Shown here: in pieces, positions 28,133 through 36,667 of the stretch
How the letters are laid out: every line of letters begins with the position of its first letter
Position numbering within the stretch: position 1 is the stretch's first letter
Source of the DNA: Streptococcus suis
GTDB taxonomy: Bacteria; Bacillota; Bacilli; Lactobacillales; Streptococcaceae
Length of the DNA stretch: 64,000 nt
NCBI RefSeq assembly: GCF_016775005.1
Contig: NZ_JAEUXI010000001.1
Location: 248,001-312,000, forward strand
Direction of reading: 5' to 3'
The notes under the pieces: generated by a model
Seen by the model: the letters and a program-made list of their open reading frames with translations, nothing else
Databases searched by the model: none
Told to the model about the DNA's origin: nothing
Made by a program: the position numbers and the translations under genes

Positions 28133-28288
28133 TTATTGCACAGACGGGCCTGAATTGGCATCTGTCCAGACCCGCGCTCCAAAGCCTCCCTCGGAAGCTC
28201 CAGAATCCGTATCCGTCATGGCCTGCTCTGCTTTTTCCAAGGGAAGAGGCCAAAACTCTAATCCCTCTTCTTGTACTGCATCTTTCAT
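28133..28288 (-). CDS. 51-aa protein with an ApbE-type flavinylation motif
   Basis: A short ORF read from the sequence. It starts at 28288 in ATGA overlap with the apbE stop and has an AGGA site 7 nt before the ATG. It begins MKDAVQEEGLEFWPLPLEKA and continues with TDTDSGASEGGFGARVW. Residues 26-32, DTDSGAS, match the ApbE target consensus Dxx(S/T)GA(S/T), in which the Ser/Thr receives FMN through a phosphodiester bond. A second, imperfect copy DANSGPS follows at 43-49. No signal peptide or membrane segment, matching the cytosolic ApbE upstream. Whether it is made and flavinylated is inference; it could also be a remnant of a longer FMN-binding protein. Confidence 0.6.
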   Translation of the reverse strand: MKDAVQEEGLEFWPLPLEKAEQAMTDTDSGASEGGFGARVWTDANSGPSVQ

Positions 28289-29217
28289 CTTTCAATCCTA
28301 TCTCGCAAGCCTGGTGTCACCACCATTTGATCGTCCTGGGTCATGATAATAGCCTCCAGCCCCTCTTGCTGACAAACCTGATCGTAGATCTCCCAAATGG
28401 ACGCACCGAAAAGGCGGGTTGTCCAAATCTCTCCGTCTACCGACTGCTTGGACACAATGGTCAAGCTAGCAATAGCAGCTTGCAAGGGATAGCCTGTCTG
28501 GCTATCAAAGATATGGTGGTAGGTCTTGCCTTCAAACTCAAATGTCCTTTCATAAATACCAGAGGTGACCACCGATTCTTCCCCTATTTTGAGGACGAGG
28601 GCATTGTTGCCACGTGGGAGCTTGGGATGCTGAATCCCAATCCGCCACAAGCCGTCTGCCTGATGAGGCGGTTGACCGAAGGTCAGAACATTTCCACCTA
28701 AGTTAATCAGTCCAGCCTGGGCACCCATTCCCTTCAGAAAGGCGACAATCTTATCCGCAATGTAGCCCTTTGCCAAGGCACCCAAGTCAATCGCCATGCC
28801 TTCTTTTTTGAGAAAGACCTGTTGGTATTCTGGTTCTAGCTCGATATCAGCTGGGTTGATGATTGCCAGTCGCTCATCGATACTAGCCCGATCTGGCAAC
28901 TTGGCGTCCTTAAACCCAATCCGCCAGAGCTGCGTCAAAGGTCCAATCGTGATATTGAGAAAGCTATTGTCTGCCAGACTATGCTTCTTCCCCAGTTCAA
29001 TCAGCTCATAGAGGTCTGGGGCAACTGGTACCGCCTGTACACCAGCATTTAAATTGACTTCCATTAACTCGGAGGTCAAATCGTTGGCTGAAAAGCGGTC
29101 CTTGTAGAGATAGAGAAGTTGCTCGACCTGGTCCAAGATAGGCTCTGGATTCTCATGCCAAATGGTCGTATCAATCACGGTCCCCATGAGGCGAATTTGT
29201 CTGCTACTTGCTTGCAT
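28285..29217 (-). CDS. apbE: FAD:protein FMN transferase (ApbE family), cytosolic
   Basis: 310-aa ApbE-like enzyme, which attaches the FMN part of FAD to Ser/Thr of target proteins. Seen: IRLMGTVIDTTIW at the start, IDLGALAKGYIADKI (substrate-binding core), LINLGGNVLTFG, and HHIFDSQTGYP with the Mg/FAD-binding residues. It lacks the lipoprotein signal of the exported ApbE type, so its targets should be cytosolic. Its start overlaps the DHH gene by 14 bp and its stop overlaps a 51-aa ORF carrying a flavinylation motif. Confidence 0.88.
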   Translation of the reverse strand: MQASSRQIRLMGTVIDTTIWHENPEPILDQVEQLLYLYKDRFSANDLTSELMEVNLNAGVQAVPVAPDLYELIELGKKHSLADNSFLNITIGPLTQLWRIGFKDAKLPDRASIDERLAIINPADIELEPEYQQVFLKKEGMAIDLGALAKGYIADKIVAFLKGMGAQAGLINLGGNVLTFGQPPHQADGLWRIGIQHPKLPRGNNALVLKIGEESVVTSGIYERTFEFEGKTYHHIFDSQTGYPLQAAIASLTIVSKQSVDGEIWTTRLFGASIWEIYDQVCQQEGLEAIIMTQDDQMVVTPGLRDRIER

Positions 29218-30142
29218 CTTTGACTACCTGCTGAATTTCTTTGTAAATGGCTTCGTTTTCTTCTAGAGAATAAGAATTCGCCCCACTAGCTAGCGGATGA
29301 CCACCTCCGCCATGTCTTTTGGCAATCTCGTTAATTATAGCAGATTTGCTCCGCAGGCGAACACGGTATGATCCGTCAACTTGCTCAACAAAAATCCCCC
29401 ATGACTGCACCGCTCCAATCCGACCTGGTGCCGATACAATCGCTGCTGTTTCCGCATCTGTCACATCATAAGTCTTGAGAGTTTCTTGGGTCAAGACAAC
29501 TCGGGCTGCTCCATTTTCATCGACTTCTAAGTTATCATAGACATAGCCCATGAGCTTAGCAACTTTGTAGTCCATCGCATCCATTTGACGAGACAGACCT
29601 GAAAAATCAAAGTCAAACCGGCGTAAATAGGCAGCCATCTCAAATGTACGAGCAGACGTCGATGGATAGAGGAAGCGTCCAGTATCTCCGACAATGCCTG
29701 CATAGAGCAAACGGGCTACTTCTGCATCTACGTCCAATCCCAACTCTCTTGCAAAAAGGGCAATCATCTCACTGGTCGAACTACTGCTCGTGTCCACCCA
29801 GAGCAAATCTCCGTAAGCATCATCATTTGGATGGTGATCAATCTTGATGAGAAAGTCCCCATTAGCATACCGAGCATCATCAATCCGTTCGGTATTGGCT
29901 GTATCGGTCACAATGACCAGACTCGCTGGATAGTCGCTATCGGCTACGGTATCCATCTGCCCCAACCAAGCTAAAGTTGGCTCCTCAAAACCAGTTGCCA
30001 AAATGGTCTTTTCAGGGAAATTCAGCTGCAAGAGTTTTTTCAAACCTAGCTGACTACCTATGGCATCCGGATCCGGACGCTGGTGACGATGAAGGACAAT
30101 GGTATCAAATTCTTCGATTTTTTGAACTATTTTTTTTAACAT
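29204..30142 (-). CDS. DHH family phosphoesterase (NrnA/Pde2 type)
   Basis: 312-aa DHH-DHHA1 phosphoesterase. Metal motifs are RPDPDAIGSQ, VIVTDTANTERI, the DHH signature KIDHHPNDD and VGDTGRFLY; the C-terminal DHHA1 domain has RHGGGGHPLASGA. Stand-alone members hydrolyse nanoRNAs, pAp or the linear dinucleotide pApA from c-di-AMP (Pde2 in pneumococcus). Cytosolic. First gene of the DHH-apbE-51aa set, RBS GGAGTT; divergent from the flavodoxin gene. Confidence 0.88.
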   Translation of the reverse strand: MLKKIVQKIEEFDTIVLHRHQRPDPDAIGSQLGLKKLLQLNFPEKTILATGFEEPTLAWLGQMDTVADSDYPASLVIVTDTANTERIDDARYANGDFLIKIDHHPNDDAYGDLLWVDTSSSSTSEMIALFARELGLDVDAEVARLLYAGIVGDTGRFLYPSTSARTFEMAAYLRRFDFDFSGLSRQMDAMDYKVAKLMGYVYDNLEVDENGAARVVLTQETLKTYDVTDAETAAIVSAPGRIGAVQSWGIFVEQVDGSYRVRLRSKSAIINEIAKRHGGGGHPLASGANSYSLEENEAIYKEIQQVVKDASK

Positions 30143-30200
30143 TTTTAACTCCTAGCCAGTATTTTATCACAATTGAAGCTCAATTGGTATTCCTTTACCT

Positions 30201-30228
30201 TTCACAATTCTTAGAAATATGCTATACT
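30201..30228 (+). promoter_or_regulatory. Flavodoxin promoter
   Basis: TTCACA, 16-bp spacer and TATACT, with TG at the extended position (TGCTATACT), 30 nt upstream of the flavodoxin ATG. Confidence 0.65.
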
Positions 30229-30257
30229 AATCCTATCATCTATTTTTGGAGGAAACT

Positions 30258-30710
30258 ATGGCACTAGCAAAAATAGTTTACGCTAGTATGACGGGCAATA
30301 CGGAAGAAATTGCCGATATTGTTGCGAATAAGTTAGAAGAACTGGGACTGGATGTGCAGGTTCACGAATGCACCACCATCGAAACAGAGGAAATTCTTGA
30401 TGCAGACCTAATTGTGGTTGCTACCTACACTTACTCTTACGGTGGGGACGGTGAACTTCCAGATGAAATCGTTGATTTCTATGCAGATCTTGCAGACCTT
30501 GATTTAACTGGAAAAATCTACGGCGTCTGCGGTTCTGGCGATACCTTCTACGATGACTTTTGTAGTGCAGTGGATGACTTTGACACCATGTTGGCTTCCC
30601 GCGGTGCATCCAAGGGCGCAGAGAGTGTAAAAGTTGACTTGGCTGCCGAAGATGAAGATATTGAAAACCTTGAAGCCTTTGCGACTGATTTAGTAGCAAA
30701 ATTAGCATAA
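30258..30710 (+). CDS. fld: Flavodoxin
   Basis: 150-aa very acidic flavodoxin, a small FMN-carrying electron donor. The phosphate loop is ASMTGNTEEIAD (residues 9-20), with the aromatic FMN-stacking region TYTYSYGGDGELPDE and VCGSGDTFYDDFCSAVDDF. It starts at ATG 30258 behind TTTGGAGGAAACT (the upstream TTG is ignored). Followed by its own terminator, then chorismate mutase. Its closeness to apbE puts two flavin-related functions side by side on divergent transcripts. Confidence 0.94.
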   Translation: MALAKIVYASMTGNTEEIADIVANKLEELGLDVQVHECTTIETEEILDADLIVVATYTYSYGGDGELPDEIVDFYADLADLDLTGKIYGVCGSGDTFYDDFCSAVDDFDTMLASRGASKGAESVKVDLAAEDEDIENLEAFATDLVAKLA

Positions 30711-30740
30711 AACAGCAAGCCTAGCTTGTTGTTTTTTCTT
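30709..30740 (+). terminator. Terminator after flavodoxin
   Basis: AACAGCAAGC / GCTTGTTGTT stem with loop CTA, followed by TTTTCTT on the plus strand. Read-through would reach the chorismate mutase gene 24 bp on. Confidence 0.75.
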
Positions 30741-30763
30741 AAAAAATGGAAACGGAGTCCCCT

Positions 30764-31042
30764 ATGAACCTAGATCACATCCGCCAAGAAATCAATCAAC
30801 TTGACAGCCAGCTGGTCCGCCTTTTGGAACAACGCATGCATTTGGTTGATCAAGTTACAGCCTTCAAACGCCAATCAGGTATGGCCGTTTTAGATAGTAA
30901 TCGCGAAGAAGAGGTTCTCAACCGAGTGACCAATCTAGTTGAAAATCCAACCTATCAGGCCAGCATCCGAGCAACATTTGCAGACATCATGAGCCATTCC
31001 CGTGCCTATCAGACCGAGCAATTGCAAGCCCATGAAAAATAA
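30764..31042 (+). CDS. Chorismate mutase (AroQ class)
   Basis: 92-aa monofunctional AroQ chorismate mutase making prephenate for Phe/Tyr synthesis. The helix 1 pattern LDHIRQEINQLDSQLVRLLEQR, with the catalytic Arg and the later Lys of FKRQSG and Glu of NREEEVLNRV, is standard. ATG 30764 follows CGGAG; ATG 30746 is in frame but lacks a site. Its last 11 bp overlap the CLC gene start. Confidence 0.9.
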   Translation: MNLDHIRQEINQLDSQLVRLLEQRMHLVDQVTAFKRQSGMAVLDSNREEEVLNRVTNLVENPTYQASIRATFADIMSHSRAYQTEQLQAHEK

Positions 31043-32207
31043 GATCCTCAACCTAATAGTCTATGTTAGTATTTCCCTTCTCTTAGGACTCCTGGCTGGA
31101 GCAATGGCAAGCTTTTTCGGTCATATCCTTCTTTGGATCGGAACTCTGCGAAATAATCATCTATCTGTTCTCCTACCAAGTCTGGTTTTGGCTGGACTGC
31201 TTATTGTCCATGTTTATCAAAGATGGGGAAGAAATGCCAAGGCTGGCATGTCCTTAGTCTTTGAAGTAGCGCAGGGACACGATAAAAAAATTCCGCTGGT
31301 ACTACTTCCTCTCATCATGATGACTACTTGGCTTGGCCATCTTTTCGGCGCATCCGTTGGCCGTGAAGGGGTTGCCGTTCAAATGGGGGCTGCTATTGCA
31401 CAAGCCATGGAAAAATGGACTGGCTCTGCTATTCATCGTCCCATCCTCATCAAGATGGGGATGGCTGCTGGCTTTGCTGGTCTCTTTCAGACGCCCTTAG
31501 CTGCCAGCATTTTTGCAGTTGAGGTGCTAGCTGTCGGGAAGTTTGCTTGGAAAGGTCTTCCTGCAATTCTATTAGCTGCTTTTACAGCTGCTTGGACTTC
31601 AAACAAGCTCGGTCTTGAAAAGTTTCAACATAGTCTCTATTTTCCAGAAGAACTCCCCTTTCATCAATTTCTTCTGCTTGGTCTAGCATTTGGCCTCATC
31701 GGAAATCTCTTTGCTCTTAGTCTGGACATATCCAAAAAACAGGCTAATAAGTGGCTACCCAACCCCTATCTCCGCATGCTAATCATGGGAGTCGTGATTT
31801 CTGCTCTGCTATTCTTCCATCAAGGGCGCTACACTGGACTTGGAACAAATCTGATTGAAGCGAGTTTATCTGGTGAAACGGTCTATTCATATGATTGGAT
31901 CATCAAGCTCCTGTTCACAGTTCTCTGTCTGACTGCTGGTTTCCAGGGAGGAGAGGTAACGCCTCTATTTTCTATCGGAGCAAGCAGTGGCGCCTTCCTA
32001 GCAAGCCTTCTTGGATTTCCAATCTCTCTGGCAGCCGGACTGGGCTATACCGCAGTATTTGCAGCTGCTACTAATACTCTCATTGCCCCTATCTTGATTG
32101 CTTATGAAGTATTTGGACCTTATCATGTCATTGAAAGCGGAATTGTCATAGGCATAGCCTACATTCTCAACAGAAAAAGTAGCATCTACAGCCAACAAAT
32201 TCCTTAG
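31032..32207 (+). CDS. CLC family anion transporter, probably fluoride-type
   Basis: 391-aa CLC membrane protein with about ten helices. The anion-site motifs are non-standard for chloride transporters: the GSGIP segment is replaced by AKAGMSLV, GREGP reads GREGV (in FGASVGREGVAVQMG), and the helix N motif reads GGEVTPLFSIG. These changes are those described for CLC-F fluoride/proton antiporters, so fluoride export is likely, though not proved. Starts inside the chorismate mutase stop region (overlap 11 bp) and is followed by a terminator. Confidence 0.82.
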   Translation: MKNKILNLIVYVSISLLLGLLAGAMASFFGHILLWIGTLRNNHLSVLLPSLVLAGLLIVHVYQRWGRNAKAGMSLVFEVAQGHDKKIPLVLLPLIMMTTWLGHLFGASVGREGVAVQMGAAIAQAMEKWTGSAIHRPILIKMGMAAGFAGLFQTPLAASIFAVEVLAVGKFAWKGLPAILLAAFTAAWTSNKLGLEKFQHSLYFPEELPFHQFLLLGLAFGLIGNLFALSLDISKKQANKWLPNPYLRMLIMGVVISALLFFHQGRYTGLGTNLIEASLSGETVYSYDWIIKLLFTVLCLTAGFQGGEVTPLFSIGASSGAFLASLLGFPISLAAGLGYTAVFAAATNTLIAPILIAYEVFGPYHVIESGIVIGIAYILNRKSSIYSQQIP

Positions 32208-32240
32208 GCGAATTTGGGGCAAATTTTGGACAAGAAACAA

Positions 32241-32266
32241 AAAAAGCCTGTTATCTCAGGCTTTTT
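32241..32266. terminator. Bidirectional terminator after the CLC gene
   Basis: AAAAAGCCTG / CAGGCTTTTT stem with loop TTATCT. It serves the CLC gene (+) and the tRNA-Arg (-). Confidence 0.85.
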
Positions 32267-32279
32267 AAGGTGGTTTCTA

Positions 32280-32351
32280 TCTCCCCTGCAGGAATCGAAC
32301 CTGCAACTAATTCTTAGGAGGAATTTGTTATATCCATTTAACTAAGGGAAG
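32280..32351 (-). tRNA. tRNA-Arg (anticodon CCU)
   Basis: 72-nt cloverleaf on the minus strand. Acceptor stem CTTCCCT/AGGGGAG with discriminator A, D-arm GTTA..TAAC, anticodon stem AATTC/GAATT with loop CTCCTAA (anticodon CCT, reads AGG), and T-arm GCAGG-TTCGATT-CCTGC. The 3' CCA is not encoded. Confidence 0.95.
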
Positions 32352-32402
32352 GTAACTTCTATTTTACCTTAGTTAATGAAAGTTTTCAAGAGAGGTTTTA
32401 TC

Positions 32403-33080
32403 CTATTCTTTTGTAGTTTTTCTGTATTTTTCCATTTTTTCCTTGAATAATTCACCGTTACTAGGAGCGGTATAGGTCACCGCATTGGCTCCTGCTTCAA
32501 TCACTTGGCGGATAGTTTCTTCTGTTGGCCCACCTGTGGCAATAATTGGAAAATTCGGAAATTCCTTGCGCAGCTTGGCAACGACACGCGCCGTGTCTAA
32601 GCCACATGAAACGTTGAGAATATCAACTCCTGCTTGGATTCGAGAAGCAATATCCGAACATTCCGACACAACGGTATAAATGATCGGAATATCCACTGCC
32701 TTGTTGACTTCCTCAATGGTCTGAACATTGGTTGGGCCATTGACAACAACTGCATAGGCTCCTTCTGACTCCGAAAACAGACTCATGTTTGCCGAGCGCG
32801 TGCCTTTGGTTAGTCCACCACCGACTCCAGCCAGAACAGGCACAGAAGCAACCCGCATGATACTTTTTAAAATTGCTGGGTTTGGGGTAAAGGGATAAAC
32901 GGCCAAAATAGCATCGGCATTGTTATTGGCAATGATAGCGACATCCGTCGTAAACAAAATTGAGCGAATTCTACGGCCATAGATGCGAATGCCACTACAC
33001 TGGCGCATGATTTCTGGCATTTGAACAATGTCCTGTCTCAAGTCGGAAAAAATAGACGGTACGTTTTTAAACACCTTCAT
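32403..33080 (-). CDS. TIM-barrel protein of unknown function
   Basis: 225-aa alpha/beta-barrel protein. The alternation of strands and helices and phosphate-site-like Gly motifs (VLAGVGGGLTKGT near residue 85 and IIATGGPTEETIRQVIEAGANAV near 190) resemble IMP-dehydrogenase/HisA-type phosphate-binding barrels. There is a Cys pair region (VSECSD, NVSCGLD). It is often annotated only as a hydrolase in streptococci, and I cannot name a reaction. ATG 33080 lies behind AGAGGTGAATTTC; the in-frame GTG at 33089 lies in that site. Confidence 0.65.
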   Translation of the reverse strand: MKVFKNVPSIFSDLRQDIVQMPEIMRQCSGIRIYGRRIRSILFTTDVAIIANNNADAILAVYPFTPNPAILKSIMRVASVPVLAGVGGGLTKGTRSANMSLFSESEGAYAVVVNGPTNVQTIEEVNKAVDIPIIYTVVSECSDIASRIQAGVDILNVSCGLDTARVVAKLRKEFPNFPIIATGGPTEETIRQVIEAGANAVTYTAPSNGELFKEKMEKYRKTTKE

Positions 33081-33205
33081 GAAATTCACCTCTCACATTT
33101 ATTATCTCTAGTTTACTACTTTTTTTGTCGATATCAATATATTTTCTGCATTTTCTACTTCATTTGACTCAAAAACTGGATCAAAAGTCGATTCGAATAG
33201 ATGAA

Positions 33206-33241
33206 AAAGAAAAAGAGACAGCAGAACTGTCTCTTTTTCAT
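33206..33241 (-). terminator. rplS terminator
   Basis: AAAAAGAGACAG / CTGTCTCTTTTT stem with loop CAGAA, 27 bp after the L19 stop codon. Confidence 0.88.
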
Positions 33242-33267
33242 GGTCCGACTTGGATAGAAAAACTATC

Positions 33268-33615
33268 TTAACGACGGATTTCTTTGATACGCGCAGCTTT
33301 ACCTTGCAATGCACGTAGGTAGTACAATTTAGCACGACGTACTTTACCGTAACGTACGACTTCAATCTTGTCAACACGTGGAGTGTGGATTGGGAATGTA
33401 CGCTCAACACCTACACCGCCAGAAATTTTGCGGACAGTGTACATTTCTGAGATACCTTGACCTTTACGAGAGATAACAACACCTTCGAAGATCTGGATAC
33501 GCTCACGAGTTCCTTCCACAACCTTAGCGTGAACACGAACAGTGTCACCAGGACGGAAAGAAGGGATGTCAGTACGAAGTTGACCTTCAGTCAAACTTTG
33601 AATTAATGGATTCAT
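33268..33615 (-). CDS. rplS: 50S ribosomal protein L19
   Basis: 115-aa L19, at the 30S-50S interface. Conserved [25 protein letters not shown] and [17 protein letters not shown] are present. Single-gene transcript with a consensus-like promoter, an RNA hairpin of the L19-leader type in the 5' UTR, and a strong terminator. Confidence 0.97.
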   Translation of the reverse strand: MNPLIQSLTEGQLRTDIPSFRPGDTVRVHAKVVEGTRERIQIFEGVVISRKGQGISEMYTVRKISGGVGVERTFPIHTPRVDKIEVVRYGKVRRAKLYYLRALQGKAARIKEIRR

Positions 33616-33634
33616 TTTTTTCTACTCCTATCTT

Positions 33635-33668
33635 GTTAATCTTGAGAGCTCTGTCCCAGCGGATTAAC
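33635..33668 (-). ncRNA. Probable L19 leader hairpin
   Basis: In the 5' UTR of rplS the 7-bp perfect stem GTTAATC / GATTAAC encloses a 20-nt loop (CGCTGGGACAGAGCTCTCAA). It lies 19 nt upstream of the start codon, where L19 autoregulatory leaders of Firmicutes sit. Confidence 0.6.
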
Positions 33669-33701
33669 CGTTTTATCGTGTGTCCATTACACACAAACTA
33701 T

Positions 33702-33730
33702 ATTATACAGGATATTTCTTTGCTTGTAAA
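33702..33730 (-). promoter_or_regulatory. rplS promoter
   Basis: TTTACA (33725-33730), 17-bp spacer, TATAAT (33702-33707) on the minus strand. Confidence 0.85.
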
Positions 33731-33849
33731 GAAATTTCTCTGTCATAAGATAACTTTTTCTGACTGTAGATTTAGGATGTTTTAAGTTTTGCATCGTATA
33801 ATCATTTCAAGCTGGAAATAGCCCACCTTCTTTTTCATATAATCTCTTA

Positions 33850-33877
33850 GAAAACCGACCCAACTGGGTCGGTTTTC
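33850..33877 (-). terminator. Terminator of the rapZ-yvcK-whiA operon
   Basis: GAAAACCGACCCA / TGGGTCGGTTTTC stem with a very short loop, just after the whiA stop codon. Confidence 0.8.
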
Positions 33878-33881
33878 GTGT

Positions 33882-34793
33882 TTATAAGTCTTCGGCAAAT
33901 TTATTAATTTTTCGCAAGCGATGGTTGACACCACTTTTGGTCAGCGGCTTAGATAGACTATCAGCCAACTGCTGGATAGAAAAATCAGGATGGTGGATTC
34001 TCAGCTGCGCAACCTCTTGTAGGTCCGCAGGCAGTTGGTCCAAGCCAACCGTATCCATTATCTTGATGATGTTATTGATGGTTTTCATCGAAGCAGTCAC
34101 AGTTCGAGCAATGTTTGCCGCTTCTGCATTGGTCGCACGGTTCAAATCATTTCGAGTTTCACGAAGGATTTTGACATTTTCAAATTCTGTCTTGGCTTCT
34201 TCTGCCCCAATCACCAGCAAGAAATCCATGATATCTTCCGCCCGTTGCAAATAGGTAATGGTCCCCTTGCTTCGCTCAATGACCTTGGCATCCAAGAGAA
34301 ATTTCTGCAATAACTTAGCCAAATCATGGGCATGGTCCGAATATACAGAAGCTATTTCCAGCTGATAGCGACCTTTTTCTGGGTCTTTGACCGATCCACT
34401 GGCTAAAAATGCCCCCCTTAGATAGGCTTGACTCCATGCATCTTTTTCCAAGATTGTCGGAGCAATCCCTGTTTCAATCCCAAAAAAGCTGTCCGCCAGA
34501 TAGAGATCGTTGAGAATCTCATTGACAGAATGATCCAAATAAACCGTGTACACCCGATTCTTCTTAAGGTTTGTCTTTTGGTGGTGACGAATGTCCGCTT
34601 TTATGGCATAGAAGGCAAAGAGCATTTCATAAATATGCCGGGCTACTTTGGCATTCTCCGTTGAGATGGACAAGGACAGCCCCTTACCAGTCAAGCCGAG
34701 ACTTCCAGACAATTTGATGATGGCAGCTAATTCACTCTTTTCAAAGTCCGATTTCCCTAGAATTTCTTCTTTTACATGTACCGTGAAACTCAT
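33882..34793 (-). CDS. whiA: WhiA DNA-binding protein
   Basis: 303-aa WhiA, with N-terminal LAGLIDADG-like domains ([12 protein letters not shown] onward; [21 protein letters not shown]) and a C-terminal helix-turn-helix ([28 protein letters not shown]). In Firmicutes WhiA binds DNA and affects cell division and chromosome segregation even without sporulation. Third gene of the rapZ-yvcK-whiA operon, overlapping yvcK by 4 bp. Confidence 0.95.
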   Translation of the reverse strand: MSFTVHVKEEILGKSDFEKSELAAIIKLSGSLGLTGKGLSLSISTENAKVARHIYEMLFAFYAIKADIRHHQKTNLKKNRVYTVYLDHSVNEILNDLYLADSFFGIETGIAPTILEKDAWSQAYLRGAFLASGSVKDPEKGRYQLEIASVYSDHAHDLAKLLQKFLLDAKVIERSKGTITYLQRAEDIMDFLLVIGAEEAKTEFENVKILRETRNDLNRATNAEAANIARTVTASMKTINNIIKIMDTVGLDQLPADLQEVAQLRIHHPDFSIQQLADSLSKPLTKSGVNHRLRKINKFAEDL

Positions 34794-35764
34794 GGCCGCA
34801 CCTGTACAATCTTGAGTAATTCTGCAACCACAAGATCGCCATCATGAAAAGCTCCGCCATTTTCCAAACGAAGGAAATTAGAAGAGATGACACGCGGTGC
34901 TTGCTCCTGCAAGCCTGCAAAATCGTGCTTGACCTGGACCAGGTACTCATCAAACTGATGGGTATTCATATACTCCTGTGGAACTGGCTCAATATTGACC
35001 AGGACCGTGTCGATAAATTTTTCAGCCAAGTGGGCATTGAGAACCGCCACATGGTCTGCGTCTGAGAAAAATTCCGTCTCTCCTCTTTGGGTCATGATGT
35101 TGCATACATAGGTCACCTCCGCCTTGGTCTCTTTCAATGCCTTGCCGATGTCTGAAATCATCAGATTAGGCAAGATAGAGGTAAAGAGAGAGCCTGGCCC
35201 CAACACGACCATGTCACTATCCATGATAGCCTCAACTACCTGACGGCTGGCTGTTGGCTCATCATCGTTATAGGAATTTGTCACATAGACATGTCCAATC
35301 ATGCCCTCATGAGCTGCGATTTTGCTTTCTCCCACAACCTCTGTCCCATCTGTAAATACAGCATGGAGGGTGAGCGCATTTTCACTCGAAGGATAAATGC
35401 GGCCCGTGGTATGGAAAAAGCGGGTCAAGAGCCGCATGGCATTGTAGGTTGAACCCTGCATCTCCGAAATTCCTGCAATAATCAGGTTGCCCAAGGGATG
35501 TCCTGCCAAGGCGCCATCCGTTTCCGCAAAGCGGTACTGAAAAATCTGCTCATACAACTTGGGCATGTCCGACATGGCTAAAAGAACGTTTCGTAAATCT
35601 CCTGGGGGTGTGACCTGCAAGGCCTGACGAATCTCACCAGAGGAGCCACCATCATCTGCCACTGTCACAATGGCCGTAATCTCCACATCCTTGTCCCGCA
35701 AACTCTTTAGAATCACCGGAATTCCTGTTCCGCCACCAATCACAGTTATTTTAGGTTTTCTCAT
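34790..35764 (-). CDS. yvcK: YvcK/CofD-like gluconeogenesis factor
   Basis: 324-aa UDP-sugar-binding protein of the YvcK family. The Rossmann start is [18 protein letters not shown], followed by [14 protein letters not shown] and [12 protein letters not shown], all conserved. YvcK is needed for growth on gluconeogenic carbon and for cell wall/shape, and is a PASTA-kinase substrate in some Firmicutes. ATGA overlaps on both sides with rapZ and whiA. Confidence 0.94.
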   Translation of the reverse strand: MRKPKITVIGGGTGIPVILKSLRDKDVEITAIVTVADDGGSSGEIRQALQVTPPGDLRNVLLAMSDMPKLYEQIFQYRFAETDGALAGHPLGNLIIAGISEMQGSTYNAMRLLTRFFHTTGRIYPSSENALTLHAVFTDGTEVVGESKIAAHEGMIGHVYVTNSYNDDEPTASRQVVEAIMDSDMVVLGPGSLFTSILPNLMISDIGKALKETKAEVTYVCNIMTQRGETEFFSDADHVAVLNAHLAEKFIDTVLVNIEPVPQEYMNTHQFDEYLVQVKHDFAGLQEQAPRVISSNFLRLENGGAFHDGDLVVAELLKIVQVRP

Positions 35765-36648
35765 GAGCGGTTAACCGTTTCCTTCCGTCTATCCTTATCA
35801 CGATGACTGCGGTTGACCAGCCAGTTCTTCTCTAAATCATCAGCCAAGCGTTTGGCAAAAGCTACGCTTCTATGTTGACCGCCCGTGCATCCAATTGCAA
35901 TAGTCAAAACAGATTTCCCTTCTTTCTGGTAACCAGGCAGAATTGGCTCAATCAATCCTAGAAGATGGCCGTAGAATTCCTTTGATTCCTGATGGTCCAT
36001 GACATAGTCAAAGACAGGAGCATCCAGACCAGTCAGATTACGCAACTCCAACTTGTAGTAGGGATTTGGCAAGAAGCGCACATCAAAGACCAGATCTGCA
36101 TCCAAGGGCAAACCATACTTGAAACCAAAGGACATGACCTCCACACGGAAGGAGGGCTGATTATCATGGCTAGCAAACTGCTCTGAAATAGCCATCCGAA
36201 GATTACGCGGTGTCAATTCTGTCGTATCGATGACATTCTGGCTCATGTTTTTCAATGGCGCCAAGAGTTCACGTTCTAGCTGAATCCCGTCCAAGACCCG
36301 ACCATCTGCCGCAAGCGGATGGGACCGACGGGTTTCCTTGTACCGAGCTACCAATTCACTGTCCGTCGCATCCAAAAATAAGACCTTAAAATCCAGATCT
36401 TCTGCCGACTCAATCTCATCCAAAACTTCTCGAATTTCTGCAAAGAAAGAACGACTCCGCATATCTACCACCAAGGCAATCTTATTGTTGTCTTGGCTGT
36501 GGCGAATCAATTCTAAAAATTTTGGCAGAAGGGTCGGTGGCATATTGTCAATGGTAAAATAGCCCAAGTCCTCAAAAGACTGAATGGCAACGGTCTTACC
36601 TGCTCCCGACATCCCTGTCACAATCACTAAATGGAGTTTGTCTGACAT
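35761..36648 (-). CDS. rapZ: RapZ/YvcJ nucleotide-binding protein
   Basis: 295-aa P-loop protein with Walker [11 protein letters not shown] at residues 11-20 and the C-terminal RapZ domain containing [19 protein letters not shown]. In E. coli RapZ is an RNase adapter for glmS regulation; the Gram-positive homologue YvcJ hydrolyses nucleotides and its role is less clear. ATG 36648 follows GGAGGGG. First gene of the operon with yvcK and whiA, 20 bp after ridA. Confidence 0.93.
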   Translation of the reverse strand: MSDKLHLVIVTGMSGAGKTVAIQSFEDLGYFTIDNMPPTLLPKFLELIRHSQDNNKIALVVDMRSRSFFAEIREVLDEIESAEDLDFKVLFLDATDSELVARYKETRRSHPLAADGRVLDGIQLERELLAPLKNMSQNVIDTTELTPRNLRMAISEQFASHDNQPSFRVEVMSFGFKYGLPLDADLVFDVRFLPNPYYKLELRNLTGLDAPVFDYVMDHQESKEFYGHLLGLIEPILPGYQKEGKSVLTIAIGCTGGQHRSVAFAKRLADDLEKNWLVNRSHRDKDRRKETVNRS

Positions 36649-36667
36649 GACATCCCCTCCTTCTCTC

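Noticed and set aside
28113..28295. 60-aa alternative frame over the 51-aa ORF
   Set aside because: Starts at a TTG inside apbE without a site and runs through the rpmE2 promoter; the ATG frame at 28288 with ATGA overlap and AGGA site is better supported.
28126..28701. 191-aa plus-strand ORF opposite apbE
   Set aside because: Antisense shadow; apbE motifs on the other strand are intact and this frame shows no domain or start site.
30246..30763. Fluoride riboswitch upstream of the CLC operon
   Set aside because: Looked for a conserved pseudoknot-type leader in the gaps before flavodoxin and chorismate mutase; only a promoter and an ordinary terminator are there.
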